This document shows positions 8,377-16,198 of a DNA stretch of 64,000 bases, piece after piece (position 1 is the first letter of the stretch; the number at the start of each line of letters is the position of its first letter). Position numbers and translations under genes: made by a program. Location of the stretch: positions 124,001 to 188,000 of the forward strand of contig CAWFXV010000026.1 of NCBI GenBank assembly GCA_963819885.1. Reading direction: 5' to 3'. A model generated the notes under the pieces. It saw only the letters and a list, made by a program, of their open reading frames with translations, made no database searches and was not told where the DNA came from. Source of the stretch: JACVRX01 sp963819885. Its GTDB lineage: Bacteria > Actinomycetota > Actinomycetes > Jiangellales > Jiangellaceae.

Positions 8377-8828
8377 CGGACGATCAACTGGACCAACAGC
8401 AGGCCACTGTCGTGGGTCTCCACCTCGAAGACGCCGGGCTCGCTGATGGTGAACTCAACAGTTGTCGGGACACCCGCGACCAGTGCTGCCGTTGCGTCGG
8501 CGCCATGAACGTGCAGCTCGTCGTCGGCATCGCTGGTCACGATCAATCGGATGGCCGCACCCGAGGTCACCTCCACGCGGTCGGCGTCGGTGTGGACCTC
8601 GCCATCGACGATGTGGACCTCGATCACCTGCACCGACGGGCTGGCGGACGCCGTGGACGGCGGCGTCGTGGGTGGTGGCGATACCGGCTCTGAGCTGAGG
8701 CTCGGTGCGGTCGACCCGGGCACCGGTTCCGCTGCGTCACCAGAGTCACCGCAGCCGGCAAGACAACAGCCGAGAACAAGCGGGACGAGTGCACACATCC
8801 ACCTGGCACAGCAGGGTCGAGAGAGCAT
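8373..8828 (-). CDS. Cupredoxin-like lipoprotein
   Basis: 151 residues. A lipoprotein signal peptide ends in the lipobox LAGC with the acylated Cys at residue 26; a Ser/Pro/Thr linker follows to about 65. The beta-sandwich domain (about 68-151) contains VEVTSGAAIRLIVTSDADDELHVHG and FEVETHDSGLLLVQLIV, which resembles EfeO/plastocyanin-type cupredoxin domains. HVHG and the late ETH provide His residues, but a complete type-1 copper set (Cys, Met) is not evident. It is expected on the outer face of the membrane, coupled to the downstream membrane protein. ATG at 8798 is an alternative start that still leaves a signal peptide. Confidence 0.75.
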   Translation of the reverse strand: MLSRPCCARWMCALVPLVLGCCLAGCGDSGDAAEPVPGSTAPSLSSEPVSPPPTTPPSTASASPSVQVIEVHIVDGEVHTDADRVEVTSGAAIRLIVTSDADDELHVHGADATAALVAGVPTTVEFTISEPGVFEVETHDSGLLLVQLIVR

Positions 8829-8877
8829 CGGTGACTGGCTCCTGCAGGGACATCGAGGGACGGCCTATCTTCGCAGC

Positions 8878-10290
8878 ATGGATCGGCTGAGCCCGCTGGA
8901 CGTCTCGTTCCTGTACTTCGAGGACCGTGACACGCCGATGCACGTCGGTAGCGTGGCGGTCTTTCAGGCGCCCGTCGACGGCTTCGACTATCAGCGCCTG
9001 GTCGCGGTGATCCAGGACCGGATCGCTTTCGTCCCCCGCTACCGGCAGCGGGTTCGGCCGATACCGGGCCGACTGGCCAACCCGGTCTGGGTCGACGATG
9101 GGGAGTTCGATCTGGATTACCACGTCCGGCGGTCCGCGCTGCCCAAACCAGGCACCGACGAGCAGCTGCGCGAGCTGGTCGCGCGGGTGATGAGCCGGCC
9201 ACTGGATCGGGCCCGGCCGCTGTGGGAGATGTACCTCGTCGAGGGCCTTTCCGGTGACCGCTTCGCCGTGCTGTCCAAGACGCATCACGCTGTCGTCGAT
9301 GGAACCTCGGCGGTCGACATCGGCGCGCTGATCCTCGATGACACACCAGAGCCGCGTGACACCGTGCCCGATGCATGGCAGCCGACCCCAGAGCCGGGGT
9401 GGTCGGCCCTGGTCGCCGAGGCGCTCGCGGAAACGGTGCGCCGACCGCGTTCGCTTGTCGACAGCTTCCGAGTCGGTATCGCCGACCTTGAGCACACCGC
9501 GAGCCGGGCGTTCGGCGCCTTGAGCGGAGTGACCGCGGCTGCGATGCGAACCGTGGTCAGGCCGGCTCCGAGCCTGCCGCTCAACGGCCCGATCAGCGCT
9601 CAGCGCCGGTTCGCGACCGCTGACACTGCCCTCGACACCTACCGGCGGATTCGGGCGGCGCACGGCGGCACGGTCAACGACGTCGTGCTGGCCACCGTCG
9701 CGGGGGCGTTGCGGATCTGGCTGCTGACCCGGGGAGAACCTGTGCGCGCTTCGACGTCGATCCGGGCGCTCGTGCCGGTGAGCGTCCGCCGCCCGGAGGA
9801 GCAGGGCAGCCTGGGCAACCGGATCTCGTCGTTCCTCGTCGACCTACCCGTTGGCGAACCCAACCCGGTCATCCGGCTGCAGCGAGTCTCCCACTCGATG
9901 CAAGCCCACAAGGACAGCGGCCAGGCGGTCACGGCCGAAGCCCTGGTCGGGCTGGCGGGCTTCGCCCCGCCGACCCTGCACGCGCTCGGTGCCCGGGTGG
10001 CGGCGGGCATGTCCCGTCGAGTCTTCAACCTCGTTGTGACCAACGTTCCTGGCCCCCAGGTTCCGCTCTATGTGAGCGGAGCCCGGCTGCTTGCGGCCTA
10101 TCCCGTGGTACCGCTTGCGCCGGGGCAAGCGGTCGCGATCGGCGTCACGTCGTATGACGGTGGTCTCTACTACGGCGTCAACGCCGACCGGGACGGTATG
10201 CCGGACGTCGACGTGATAGCGCAATGCCTTGTGGACGCCCTCGCCGAGCTGGCCGAGGCGCCGGTCCGCGGGCCCGACGACGGAGGCTGA
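8878..10290 (+). CDS. Wax ester synthase/diacylglycerol acyltransferase (WS/DGAT)
   Basis: Makes triacylglycerol or wax ester from acyl-CoA and diacylglycerol or fatty alcohol, for lipid storage at the inner membrane. The 470-residue product starts MDRLSPLDVSFLYFE, the standard family start, and carries the catalytic HHAVVDG at about 136-142. Other family blocks are PLWEMYLVEGL, the mid-protein NDVVLATVAGALR and, near the C-terminus, NLVVTNVPGPQVPLY. The frame stays open upstream to 8551 over the divergent lipoprotein gene, but homology begins at 8878. A patatin-like lipase gene follows, so synthesis and turnover of neutral lipid may be linked. Confidence 0.95.
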   Translation: MDRLSPLDVSFLYFEDRDTPMHVGSVAVFQAPVDGFDYQRLVAVIQDRIAFVPRYRQRVRPIPGRLANPVWVDDGEFDLDYHVRRSALPKPGTDEQLRELVARVMSRPLDRARPLWEMYLVEGLSGDRFAVLSKTHHAVVDGTSAVDIGALILDDTPEPRDTVPDAWQPTPEPGWSALVAEALAETVRRPRSLVDSFRVGIADLEHTASRAFGALSGVTAAAMRTVVRPAPSLPLNGPISAQRRFATADTALDTYRRIRAAHGGTVNDVVLATVAGALRIWLLTRGEPVRASTSIRALVPVSVRRPEEQGSLGNRISSFLVDLPVGEPNPVIRLQRVSHSMQAHKDSGQAVTAEALVGLAGFAPPTLHALGARVAAGMSRRVFNLVVTNVPGPQVPLYVSGARLLAAYPVVPLAPGQAVAIGVTSYDGGLYYGVNADRDGMPDVDVIAQCLVDALAELAEAPVRGPDDGG

Positions 10291-10301
10291 GCGGTCGGCG
10301 G

Positions 10302-10335
10302 AGGTGAGCGGGCGACGCAGGTGAGCGGGCGACGG
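10302..10335 (+). repeat. 17-base tandem duplication
   Basis: AGGTGAGCGGGCGACGC at 10302-10318 is followed directly by the same sequence ending in G at 10319-10335. It flanks the left side of the palindromic element below. Confidence 0.8.
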
Positions 10336-10450
10336 AGGCAGCCAGATGCTCCGCGGGCTCCGGGATCCGTGGCGGTGAAGCATGCCACGGATCCCTCTTT
10401 ATACGCCCGCTTCCGCATCCGCCTGCCTCCGTCGCCCGCGGAGCATCCGG
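10325..10450 (+). repeat. Palindromic intergenic element, family 1 copy 1
   Basis: The outer arms, 17 bases at 10325-10341 and 10423-10439, are perfect complements (GCGGGCGACGGAGGCAG). The central hairpin has 12-base arms GGGATCCGTGGC (10362-10373) and GCCACGGATCCC (10384-10395) with the loop GGTGAAGCAT, followed by CTCTTTATACGCCCGC. A near-identical core lies inverted at about 21250-21310. Confidence 0.8.
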
Positions 10451-10523
10451 CCGTCCCCCTCGGGCCCCAGCCACCCCGCAGGCGAAGCGTGTCGGGGCAG
10501 CGTGGAGTTGGCACACTGAAGTC

Positions 10524-11504
10524 GTGACGAAGGCGACGCAGCCCCGGCGCGGACTCGTGCTCGGCGCAGGCGGGGTGCTCGGCGCGGCATGGTCGGTCGG
10601 TGCGTTGTGCGCGCTGCAGGAATCGACTGGCATCGACCCGCGGAGCTGCGACTACATCGTCGGCACCTCGGCCGGCGCCGTCCTTGCCGCGCTGCTCGGC
10701 TCGGGCGTCACACCAGCGCAGCTCCGTGACCATCAGCGCGGCCTGGCGACGCGGGGACGGCTCGCGGAACTGTCCTGGGACTACGAGCGATCCACCGGCG
10801 GCGCCCTTCCGAAGATTCCGCGTTGGGGTGTCGGGTCGCTGGCGCTGGTCCGGCACAACGCGTGGCGACTGCGCCAGCTGCCGCCCACTGCCGTCATCTC
10901 GGCCTTGCTTCCGGTGGGCCGGGGATCGCTGCACGAACTCGGCGAACTGGTCGCTGCGCTCGCGCCGGGGGGCGGATGGGCAGACCATCGCGGTGTATGG
11001 CTCGTCGCGATGGACTACGAAACCGGCCGCCGGGTGCCGTTCGGCCGTCCCGGTGAACCCACGGCGTCGCTCGTGGAGGCGGTGCTGGCCTCCTGTGCTA
11101 TTCCAGGGTGGTATGCGCCGGTGGTGATCGACGGACACCGGTTCGTCGACGGAGGCGCGTGCTCGGCGACATCGGTCGACTTGTTCGCGGGAATGGGCTT
11201 GGACGAGGTCTACGTCGTCGCTCCACTGGTTTCGCTCGAGACCGACCGGCCGGGTTCACTACTGGTCAAGATGGAGCGGCGGTGGCGCGCGGTCGTGACC
11301 CGCCGCTGCCTGCACGAGGCCGAGAAACTCAGGGCGCAGGGCACAAAGGTGACGATTCTCGCGCCGGGCCCGGAAGATCTCGAGGCAATTGGTGGCAACG
11401 TCATGCAGACATCCCGCCGGATCGCTGTCCTGGAGACCTCGCTCCGGACGTCGGCACAGGCGTTGGCTGGCAGCGACTTCCTGCAGTCGACGGGCACCGG
11501 CTGA
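10524..11504 (+). CDS. Patatin-like phospholipase
   Basis: A 326-residue serine lipase of the patatin/RssA class that hydrolyses acyl esters. The oxyanion loop GAGGVLGAA is at about 14-22. The nucleophile elbow GTSAG has its catalytic Ser near residue 48, and the Asp of the dyad is in VDGGACSATS near residue 209. It is cytoplasmic or membrane-associated, with no signal peptide. The start is GTG at 10524. The stop and the ATG of the next gene share one base (TGATG), so the two are coupled. It lies downstream of WS/DGAT on the same strand, but a 233-base gap with a repeat separates them. Confidence 0.92.
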   Translation: MTKATQPRRGLVLGAGGVLGAAWSVGALCALQESTGIDPRSCDYIVGTSAGAVLAALLGSGVTPAQLRDHQRGLATRGRLAELSWDYERSTGGALPKIPRWGVGSLALVRHNAWRLRQLPPTAVISALLPVGRGSLHELGELVAALAPGGGWADHRGVWLVAMDYETGRRVPFGRPGEPTASLVEAVLASCAIPGWYAPVVIDGHRFVDGGACSATSVDLFAGMGLDEVYVVAPLVSLETDRPGSLLVKMERRWRAVVTRRCLHEAEKLRAQGTKVTILAPGPEDLEAIGGNVMQTSRRIAVLETSLRTSAQALAGSDFLQSTGTG

Positions 11505-11992
11505 TGCGGGTGTTCATAGCTGCGACGCTGCCGCAACTGGCGGAGTTGCACCGAACCGGAAGGCTCCTGACCAACGACCGGCCGGCATTCGCCGTCACGC
11601 CTGCACTACGCGAGTGGTATATCGAAGGAGACGCTGAAGAGCTCGAATACGCCACGCTGATCGAGGCGGCGCGGGCCTCGCTGGCGTTGCTGGCCGCCGA
11701 CCCGACGGCTCCGCCTCGACGGGTCGTCGTCACGGCTGACGTCGACCATGCCGTGCCGGACGCGATCCAAGGCCGAGCACGGGTCCGCCTCGCCGAGGCA
11801 GTCCGTATCGATCAGGTGGCGTCCCTGCACATCGATGCCGGTGACGCCGAGGAGACAGTGCGTGCCGCAATAGAAGCACACGATGCAGCCGCGGCAGGCG
11901 ACGAGGACGCGATGATCGCCGTGGAGGAGCCGGAAGGTTTCGAGTTGCTCTGGTACGCGACGCAAGAGCTTCCCGACCTGCTGCACACCTGA
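11504..11992 (+). CDS. Conserved small protein (DUF6912-like)
   Basis: 162 residues beginning MRVFIAATLPQLAELHRTG, with an FAVTPALREWYIEGDAEELEYATL block, VVTADV in the middle and an acidic C-terminus ending ELLWYATQELPDLL. The pattern fits a small conserved actinobacterial family that I recall as DUF6912; no activity is known. It is cytoplasmic and translationally coupled to the patatin gene. Confidence 0.7.
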   Translation: MRVFIAATLPQLAELHRTGRLLTNDRPAFAVTPALREWYIEGDAEELEYATLIEAARASLALLAADPTAPPRRVVVTADVDHAVPDAIQGRARVRLAEAVRIDQVASLHIDAGDAEETVRAAIEAHDAAAAGDEDAMIAVEEPEGFELLWYATQELPDLLHT

Positions 11993-12045
11993 CCGGTCAT
12001 GCCACGATGGGGGGTACCCCACCTCGACGTCGAGGAGTACCCGTC

Positions 12046-13674
12046 ATGGATGCCGTCACCCGGGTCCCCATGCCGGTGAACGAGCCGGTTCTCGACTACG
12101 CACCGCAAACAGCGGAGCGAGCCCAGGTCCAGCTCCGGCTGGCCGAGCTCGCCGCCGAACGGCACGAACTCACCTGCACGATCGGAGGCGATCAGAAGCT
12201 CGGCGGCGGCGAGGAGATCGACGTCGTGGAGCCGCACCGACACTCGCAGGTTCTCGGCACCATGCGCAACGCGACAACGGCCGACGCGAGAGCCGCAGTC
12301 GACGCCGCCGCGGAGGCCGCCCCCGGCTGGCGCGCGCTCTCGTATGACGACCGGGCGGCGATCTTCCTCAAGGCGGCCGAGCTGCTCTCTGGCCCGTGGC
12401 GGCAGACCCTCAACGCGGCCACCATGCTGGGGCAGTCGAAGACCGTCGTGCAGGCCGAGATCGACAGCGCCTGCGAGCTCATCGACTTCTGGCGGTTCAA
12501 CGTCTTCTTCGGCCGCGAGATCGTCCAAGAACAGCCCATCCGCAACAGCGCCGGTATCTGGAATCGCTGCGATCACCGGCCGCTCGAAGGCTTTGTGTAC
12601 GCCATCACGCCGTTCAACTTCACCGCAATCGGTGGCAATCTCCCCACCGCTCCGGCGTTGATGGGCAACACGGTGCTGTGGAAGCCGAGCCCGACCCAGC
12701 AGCTCGCGGCGCACTACACGATGCGACTGCTCGAAGCCGCTGGCCTGCCACCGGGCGTGATCAACCTGCTCACCGGCGACGGGCTGGCGGTATCCGAGGT
12801 CGCGCTACTCGACCCGAGCCTCGCGGGCATTCATTTCACCGGGTCGACGGCGACGTTCCAGCGCTTGTGGCGCACCGTCGGAGAGAACATCTCGACGTAC
12901 CGCAGCTATCCGCGCATTGTGGGAGAGACCGGCGGGAAGGACTTCGTCGTCGCTCATCCCAGTGCCGACATCGACGTCCTGCGAACTGCCCTGATCCGTG
13001 GAGCGTTCGAGTACCAAGGCCAGAAGTGCTCAGCCGCGTCGAGGGCTTACATCCCACGCGGGCTTTGGGATCGAATGCGCGACGACTTCCTTGCGCTGAC
13101 CGAGTCGCTGTCCGTCGGCCCAGTGACCGACCTGTCCAACTTCATGGGAGCGGTGATCGACGAACGCGCATTGTCCAAGCACAAGGCGGCTTTCGACCGG
13201 GCGCATGACGTCGACGCGGTGACCGTCCTGGCGGGTGGAACATGCGACGACTCAGCCGGGTACTTCGTTCGCCCGACCGTGCTCGAAAGCTCAGACCCGG
13301 AGGACGAGGTCTTCACCACCGAGTACTTTGGTCCAATCCTCGGCCTCTACGTGTACGACGACGGTGATTACAGCCGCGTGTTGGCGCAGCTGGAGAATGT
13401 GGCGCGGTACGCGCTGACCGGCGCGATCATCGCGCAGGACCGCTCGGCTATTGCCGAGGCCACGCACCTCCTCCGCTTCGCCGCCGGCAACTTCTACGTC
13501 AACGACAAGCCGACCGGCGCCGTTGTCGGGCAGCAGCCGTTCGGTGGTGCTCGGGCGAGCGGCACGAACGACAAGGCTGGGGCAGCGCAGAACCTGCAGC
13601 GTTGGACGAGCACCCGGTCCCTGAAGGAAACCTTCAATCCGCCGACCACGCATACTTACCCACACATGGCCTGA
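12046..13674 (+). CDS. pruA: 1-pyrroline-5-carboxylate (glutamate-5-semialdehyde) dehydrogenase
   Basis: Oxidises L-glutamate 5-semialdehyde to glutamate with NAD+, the second step of proline (and ornithine) catabolism. At 542 residues it has the usual length for the actinobacterial enzyme. It shows the aldehyde dehydrogenase fold with the GETGG glutamate region and the catalytic Cys in YQGQKCSAASR (Cys near 328), plus the family block AITPFNFTAIGGNLP and the C-terminal NDKPTGAVVGQQPFGGARASGTNDK. The ATG at 12046 follows GAGGAG by 8 bases. Proline dehydrogenase normally follows; here an unrelated protein does. Confidence 0.97.
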   Translation: MDAVTRVPMPVNEPVLDYAPQTAERAQVQLRLAELAAERHELTCTIGGDQKLGGGEEIDVVEPHRHSQVLGTMRNATTADARAAVDAAAEAAPGWRALSYDDRAAIFLKAAELLSGPWRQTLNAATMLGQSKTVVQAEIDSACELIDFWRFNVFFGREIVQEQPIRNSAGIWNRCDHRPLEGFVYAITPFNFTAIGGNLPTAPALMGNTVLWKPSPTQQLAAHYTMRLLEAAGLPPGVINLLTGDGLAVSEVALLDPSLAGIHFTGSTATFQRLWRTVGENISTYRSYPRIVGETGGKDFVVAHPSADIDVLRTALIRGAFEYQGQKCSAASRAYIPRGLWDRMRDDFLALTESLSVGPVTDLSNFMGAVIDERALSKHKAAFDRAHDVDAVTVLAGGTCDDSAGYFVRPTVLESSDPEDEVFTTEYFGPILGLYVYDDGDYSRVLAQLENVARYALTGAIIAQDRSAIAEATHLLRFAAGNFYVNDKPTGAVVGQQPFGGARASGTNDKAGAAQNLQRWTSTRSLKETFNPPTTHTYPHMA

Positions 13675-13705
13675 CCGGGCCAGCAACGACTGAAGGGGTT
13701 TCCTT

Positions 13706-14305
13706 GTGTTAGAGGACCGGCTGCCTACCCGTCCGCTCGTCTCTCGCGCAGTTCGTCTGCTGTCGCAACCGCGTCGCAGCGCCGCTGACAGCGCCCTGGT
13801 CACCGGTGTCGCATTGCGGCTGGCCGCGCTCGACAGCGACAGCGAGACCGCCGAGAAGCTGGTTGCCGCTTCGGAGCAGGTGATCGTCGGAGTCGCTGGC
13901 CTGGTCGGTGAACCCGCACCACAAGCCGACTGGAGCGACACGGTCGAGGCGCTGGCGCTGATGATCGCCGGCCGGCCACTACAGCGGCGCCACCTGATGG
14001 CGTCCCGGTCGGCGCTCGGTTCTGCGGACAAGGTCCTCGACCTGTCCGACCGGCTGCGGCGGACGGCCGAGGAGGACGTCGACCGCGACGACCTCGGTCG
14101 GGCCCTGGCAATGGCCGTCACCGGCCCGGCCGAGATGGTGGAAGCGCTGATCGAGCGTGAGCAGGTCGCCCGGGAGCGCACCGACCCCGGCGCCCGTCCG
14201 GTCGAGCCGCGCCCGCCTGGGCCAGGGCCGCGCGGCAGCCGGCCGGCTTCCGGCGAACGCGGCGTGTCGTTGCGTGCTGTCGACGGTGGGCTGCCGCGGC
14301 CCTGA
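13706..14305 (+). CDS. Hypothetical protein downstream of pruA
   Basis: 199 residues starting at GTG 13706 with GAAGGGG about 8 bases upstream. The first 150 residues are Ala/Leu-rich and predicted helical, with acidic stretches (DSDSETAEKLVAASEQVIVG, RRTAEEDVDRDDLGRALAMA). The last 45 are Pro/Arg/Gly-rich and probably disordered. I recognise no family, and it lacks the barrel motifs of proline dehydrogenase. Codon use looks like a real gene. Spacing of 31 bases from pruA suggests co-transcription. Confidence 0.55.
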   Translation: MLEDRLPTRPLVSRAVRLLSQPRRSAADSALVTGVALRLAALDSDSETAEKLVAASEQVIVGVAGLVGEPAPQADWSDTVEALALMIAGRPLQRRHLMASRSALGSADKVLDLSDRLRRTAEEDVDRDDLGRALAMAVTGPAEMVEALIEREQVARERTDPGARPVEPRPPGPGPRGSRPASGERGVSLRAVDGGLPRP

Positions 14306-14334
14306 CGGGCTCCTGCGGGTCGGCGTCGCGTCGG

Positions 14335-14382
14335 CGGATGCCGGTCCCGCCCATCGGCCGACTCCGTCGGCCTCAACGCCCG
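14335..14382 (-). repeat. Palindromic intergenic element, family 2 copy 2
   Basis: The core hairpin GGCCGAC-TCC-GTCGGCC lies inside a 48-base block that, read on the minus strand, closely matches 2428-2476: GAGGCCGACGGAGTCGGCCG followed by ATGGGCGGGACCGGCATCC. The long outer arms seen in copy 1 are not preserved. Confidence 0.65.
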
Positions 14383-14428
14383 GCCCCCGAGCGACGCCCC
14401 TGACACCGCTCCGGCTTCTTGGCCGCGG

Positions 14429-14529
14429 CAAGATCGGCACATCGACAGGAATATAGGTCGCGCGGAGCCGGATGACCTGGGCCGATAGGCGCTGCCCGGC
14501 ATGTTGTTCCTGTCGAATGGACGATCTTG
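14429..14529. repeat. Large symmetrical palindrome of unknown function
   Basis: CAAGATCG (14429-14436), 5 bases, TCGACAGGAA (14442-14451), a 55-base centre, TTCCTGTCGA (14507-14516), 5 bases, CGATCTTG (14522-14529). Both helical parts are perfect and the internal loops are symmetrical. It lies between a convergent gene pair and could be a terminator, a structured RNA or a repeat remnant. Confidence 0.6.
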
Positions 14530-14584
14530 GAGCCGGACGTGCGGATTGCGCTGTATGTGCACCGCGGCCGGAGCACCCGGTCGG

Positions 14585-15235
14585 CTAGTCGCTGTCGGCG
14601 GATTCGCGTTTGACGGCGACGAGGAGACCGTCGCCGACCGGGAGGAGCGCGGCAATCAGGCGGTCGTCGTCACGGACGGCGCGGCCGAGTTCGCGGATCG
14701 CGACGGTGTCGGGGTCGCGCTGCGCCGGGTCGGCCACGCGGTCATGCCATAGCGCGTTGTCGAAGGCGACGGCGCCGCCAACTCGCAACAGCCGGATGGC
14801 CTGCTCCAGGTAGTCGTTGTACTCGGCCTTCTCGGCGTCACAGAACACCAGGTCGTATGCGCCGTCGGTCAGCCGGGGGAGGACGTCTATCGCCGCGCCG
14901 GTGATCAGGCGGGTGCGGTTATGGCCGATGCCAGCCTCGCCGAAGGCTTCGCGGGCTAGCCGCTGGTGCTCGGACTCGATGTCGATGCTGGTCAGCACGC
15001 CGTCCTGGCGCATGCCAGCAAGCAGGTACAGTCCCGAGACGCCTGCGCCGGTGCCGACCTCGACGACTGTGCGCGCGTCGATGGCCGCGGCCAGCACTCG
15101 CAGCGCCCGCCCACCGCCTGGACCGATCGGCACGGCCCCGACCTCGCGGCCGCGCCGGCGAGCCAACGCGATCGCGGAGTCCTCGGTCTGGTAGTCCTCG
15201 GCATAGGCCCACGACTCGGGTGTAATCGTCGCGAT
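14585..15235 (-). CDS. SAM-dependent O-methyltransferase (Rv1220c-like)
   Basis: A class I methyltransferase of the catechol/caffeoyl-CoA type. VEVGTGAGVSGLYLLAGM binds SAM, LTSIDIESEHQRLAREAF follows, and YDLVFCDAEKAEYNDYLEQA and VAFDNALW supply the metal and SAM contacts. The gene neighbours sigE as Rv1220c does in M. tuberculosis. The first ordinary start (TTG 15166) would delete the conserved N-terminus WAYAEDYQTEDSAIALARRR. In-frame codons upstream offer only CTG, GTC, ATC or ATT before a stop. GAGGAGG at 15241-15247 is 5 bases from ATC 15235, which gives 216 residues, close to the 215 of Rv1220c. The start is therefore inferred and unusual. The substrate is unknown. Confidence 0.85.
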   Translation of the reverse strand: MATITPESWAYAEDYQTEDSAIALARRRGREVGAVPIGPGGGRALRVLAAAIDARTVVEVGTGAGVSGLYLLAGMRQDGVLTSIDIESEHQRLAREAFGEAGIGHNRTRLITGAAIDVLPRLTDGAYDLVFCDAEKAEYNDYLEQAIRLLRVGGAVAFDNALWHDRVADPAQRDPDTVAIRELGRAVRDDDRLIAALLPVGDGLLVAVKRESADSD

Positions 15236-15303
15236 GACGGCCTCCTCGTCGCCCGACGGCAGGGGTCGCGTCGCAGCCTAACCGGCATTCGGTGCTCGCC
15301 GGG

Positions 15304-15330
15304 GGAACCCACGCAAGGACGTGGGTCGTT
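15304..15330 (+). promoter_or_regulatory. Putative SigE-type autoregulated promoter
   Basis: GGAACCC at 15304-15310 and CGTT at 15327-15330 with a 16-base spacer match the mycobacterial SigE consensus. The spacer holds most of a CCCACG-N6-CGTGGG palindrome that could bind a further regulator. It lies about 150 bases before the likely sigE start. Confidence 0.5.
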
Positions 15331-15481
15331 GGCCGATCAGGGTCGTTGCGGTCGGTCGTGCCCGTGGGCGGAACCCTCAGGGAACACCCGTGCGGCTGCC
15401 ACTGTTGGTCAGGAAAGGGGATTACGGGTGAGGATGGGAGCAGTACTCCTGCCCGTGCGCCCTGATGAGGGAGGACTCCAG

Positions 15482-16198
15482 GTGGCCGACGCACCGCTGC
15501 CCGGCGGCGAGCACGACTCGGGCCTGCCTTCGCCGCGGGAGGTGCCTGCCCCCGTTGACTGGACGCCGCCGAGCTGGGACGAGGTGGTCCGCGAGCACTC
15601 CGGGCGGGTCTACCGGCTGGCCTACCGGCTGACCGGCAACGTCCACGATGCCGAAGACCTCACCCAGGACGTGTTCGTCCGAGTCTTCCGTTCGCTTTCC
15701 TCGTACACGCCCGGCACGTTCGAGGGTTGGCTGCACCGGATCACCACCAACCTCTTCCTCGACGGCGTCCGGCGAAAGCAGCGGATCCGTTTCGATGCAC
15801 TCGCCGACGATGCCGCCGATCGCGTCTCCGGGCGGGAGCCGCCGCCGGACCGCGCCGTCGACGAACGCATGCTCGACGGTGACATTCAGGCGGCGCTCGA
15901 CCAATTGGCACCCGATTTCCGGGCCGCCGTCGTCCTGTGCGACATCGAAGGCTTGTCGTACGAGGAGATCGCCGCCACCCTCGGCATCAAGCTGGGGACC
16001 GTGCGCAGCCGCATTCACCGCGGCCGAGCTCAACTTCGGTCCGCGCTCGAACACCGTGCGCCTCGCGTCGGGCTCGCCGAAGCCCCTGCGGCTGACGCCG
16101 CTTCCCTGCTGTGGCCGAACCAGCGGCCCGCGAGGAGGCGCCGTGAAGCACCTGGGGATGCAGGTGACCGCGCTGGTCGACGATCAGCTCTCGCATGA
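15482..16198 (+). CDS. sigE: ECF RNA polymerase sigma factor SigE
   Basis: Directs RNA polymerase to envelope-stress promoters. Region 2 is EHSGRVYRLAYRLTGNVHDA through EGWLHRITTNLFLDGVRRK; region 4 is LPDFRAAVV-like with CDIEGLSYEEIAATLGIKLG and TVRSRIHRGRAQLR. GTG 15482 has the best Shine-Dalgarno (GAGGGAGGA, 7 bases away) and gives 238 residues. ATG 15434 gives 254, and both may be used, as M. tuberculosis SigE has several starts. The gene runs 56 bases into rseA, so translation of factor and anti-factor is coupled. The downstream rseA-rseB-htrA-tatB order supports an envelope role. Confidence 0.93.
   Translation: MADAPLPGGEHDSGLPSPREVPAPVDWTPPSWDEVVREHSGRVYRLAYRLTGNVHDAEDLTQDVFVRVFRSLSSYTPGTFEGWLHRITTNLFLDGVRRKQRIRFDALADDAADRVSGREPPPDRAVDERMLDGDIQAALDQLAPDFRAAVVLCDIEGLSYEEIAATLGIKLGTVRSRIHRGRAQLRSALEHRAPRVGLAEAPAADAASLLWPNQRPARRRREAPGDAGDRAGRRSALA

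Noticed and set aside
14966..15481. N-terminal extension of sigE over the O-methyltransferase
   Set aside because: It is antisense to the methyltransferase gene and carries no sigma-factor homology; a promoter-like site lies within it.
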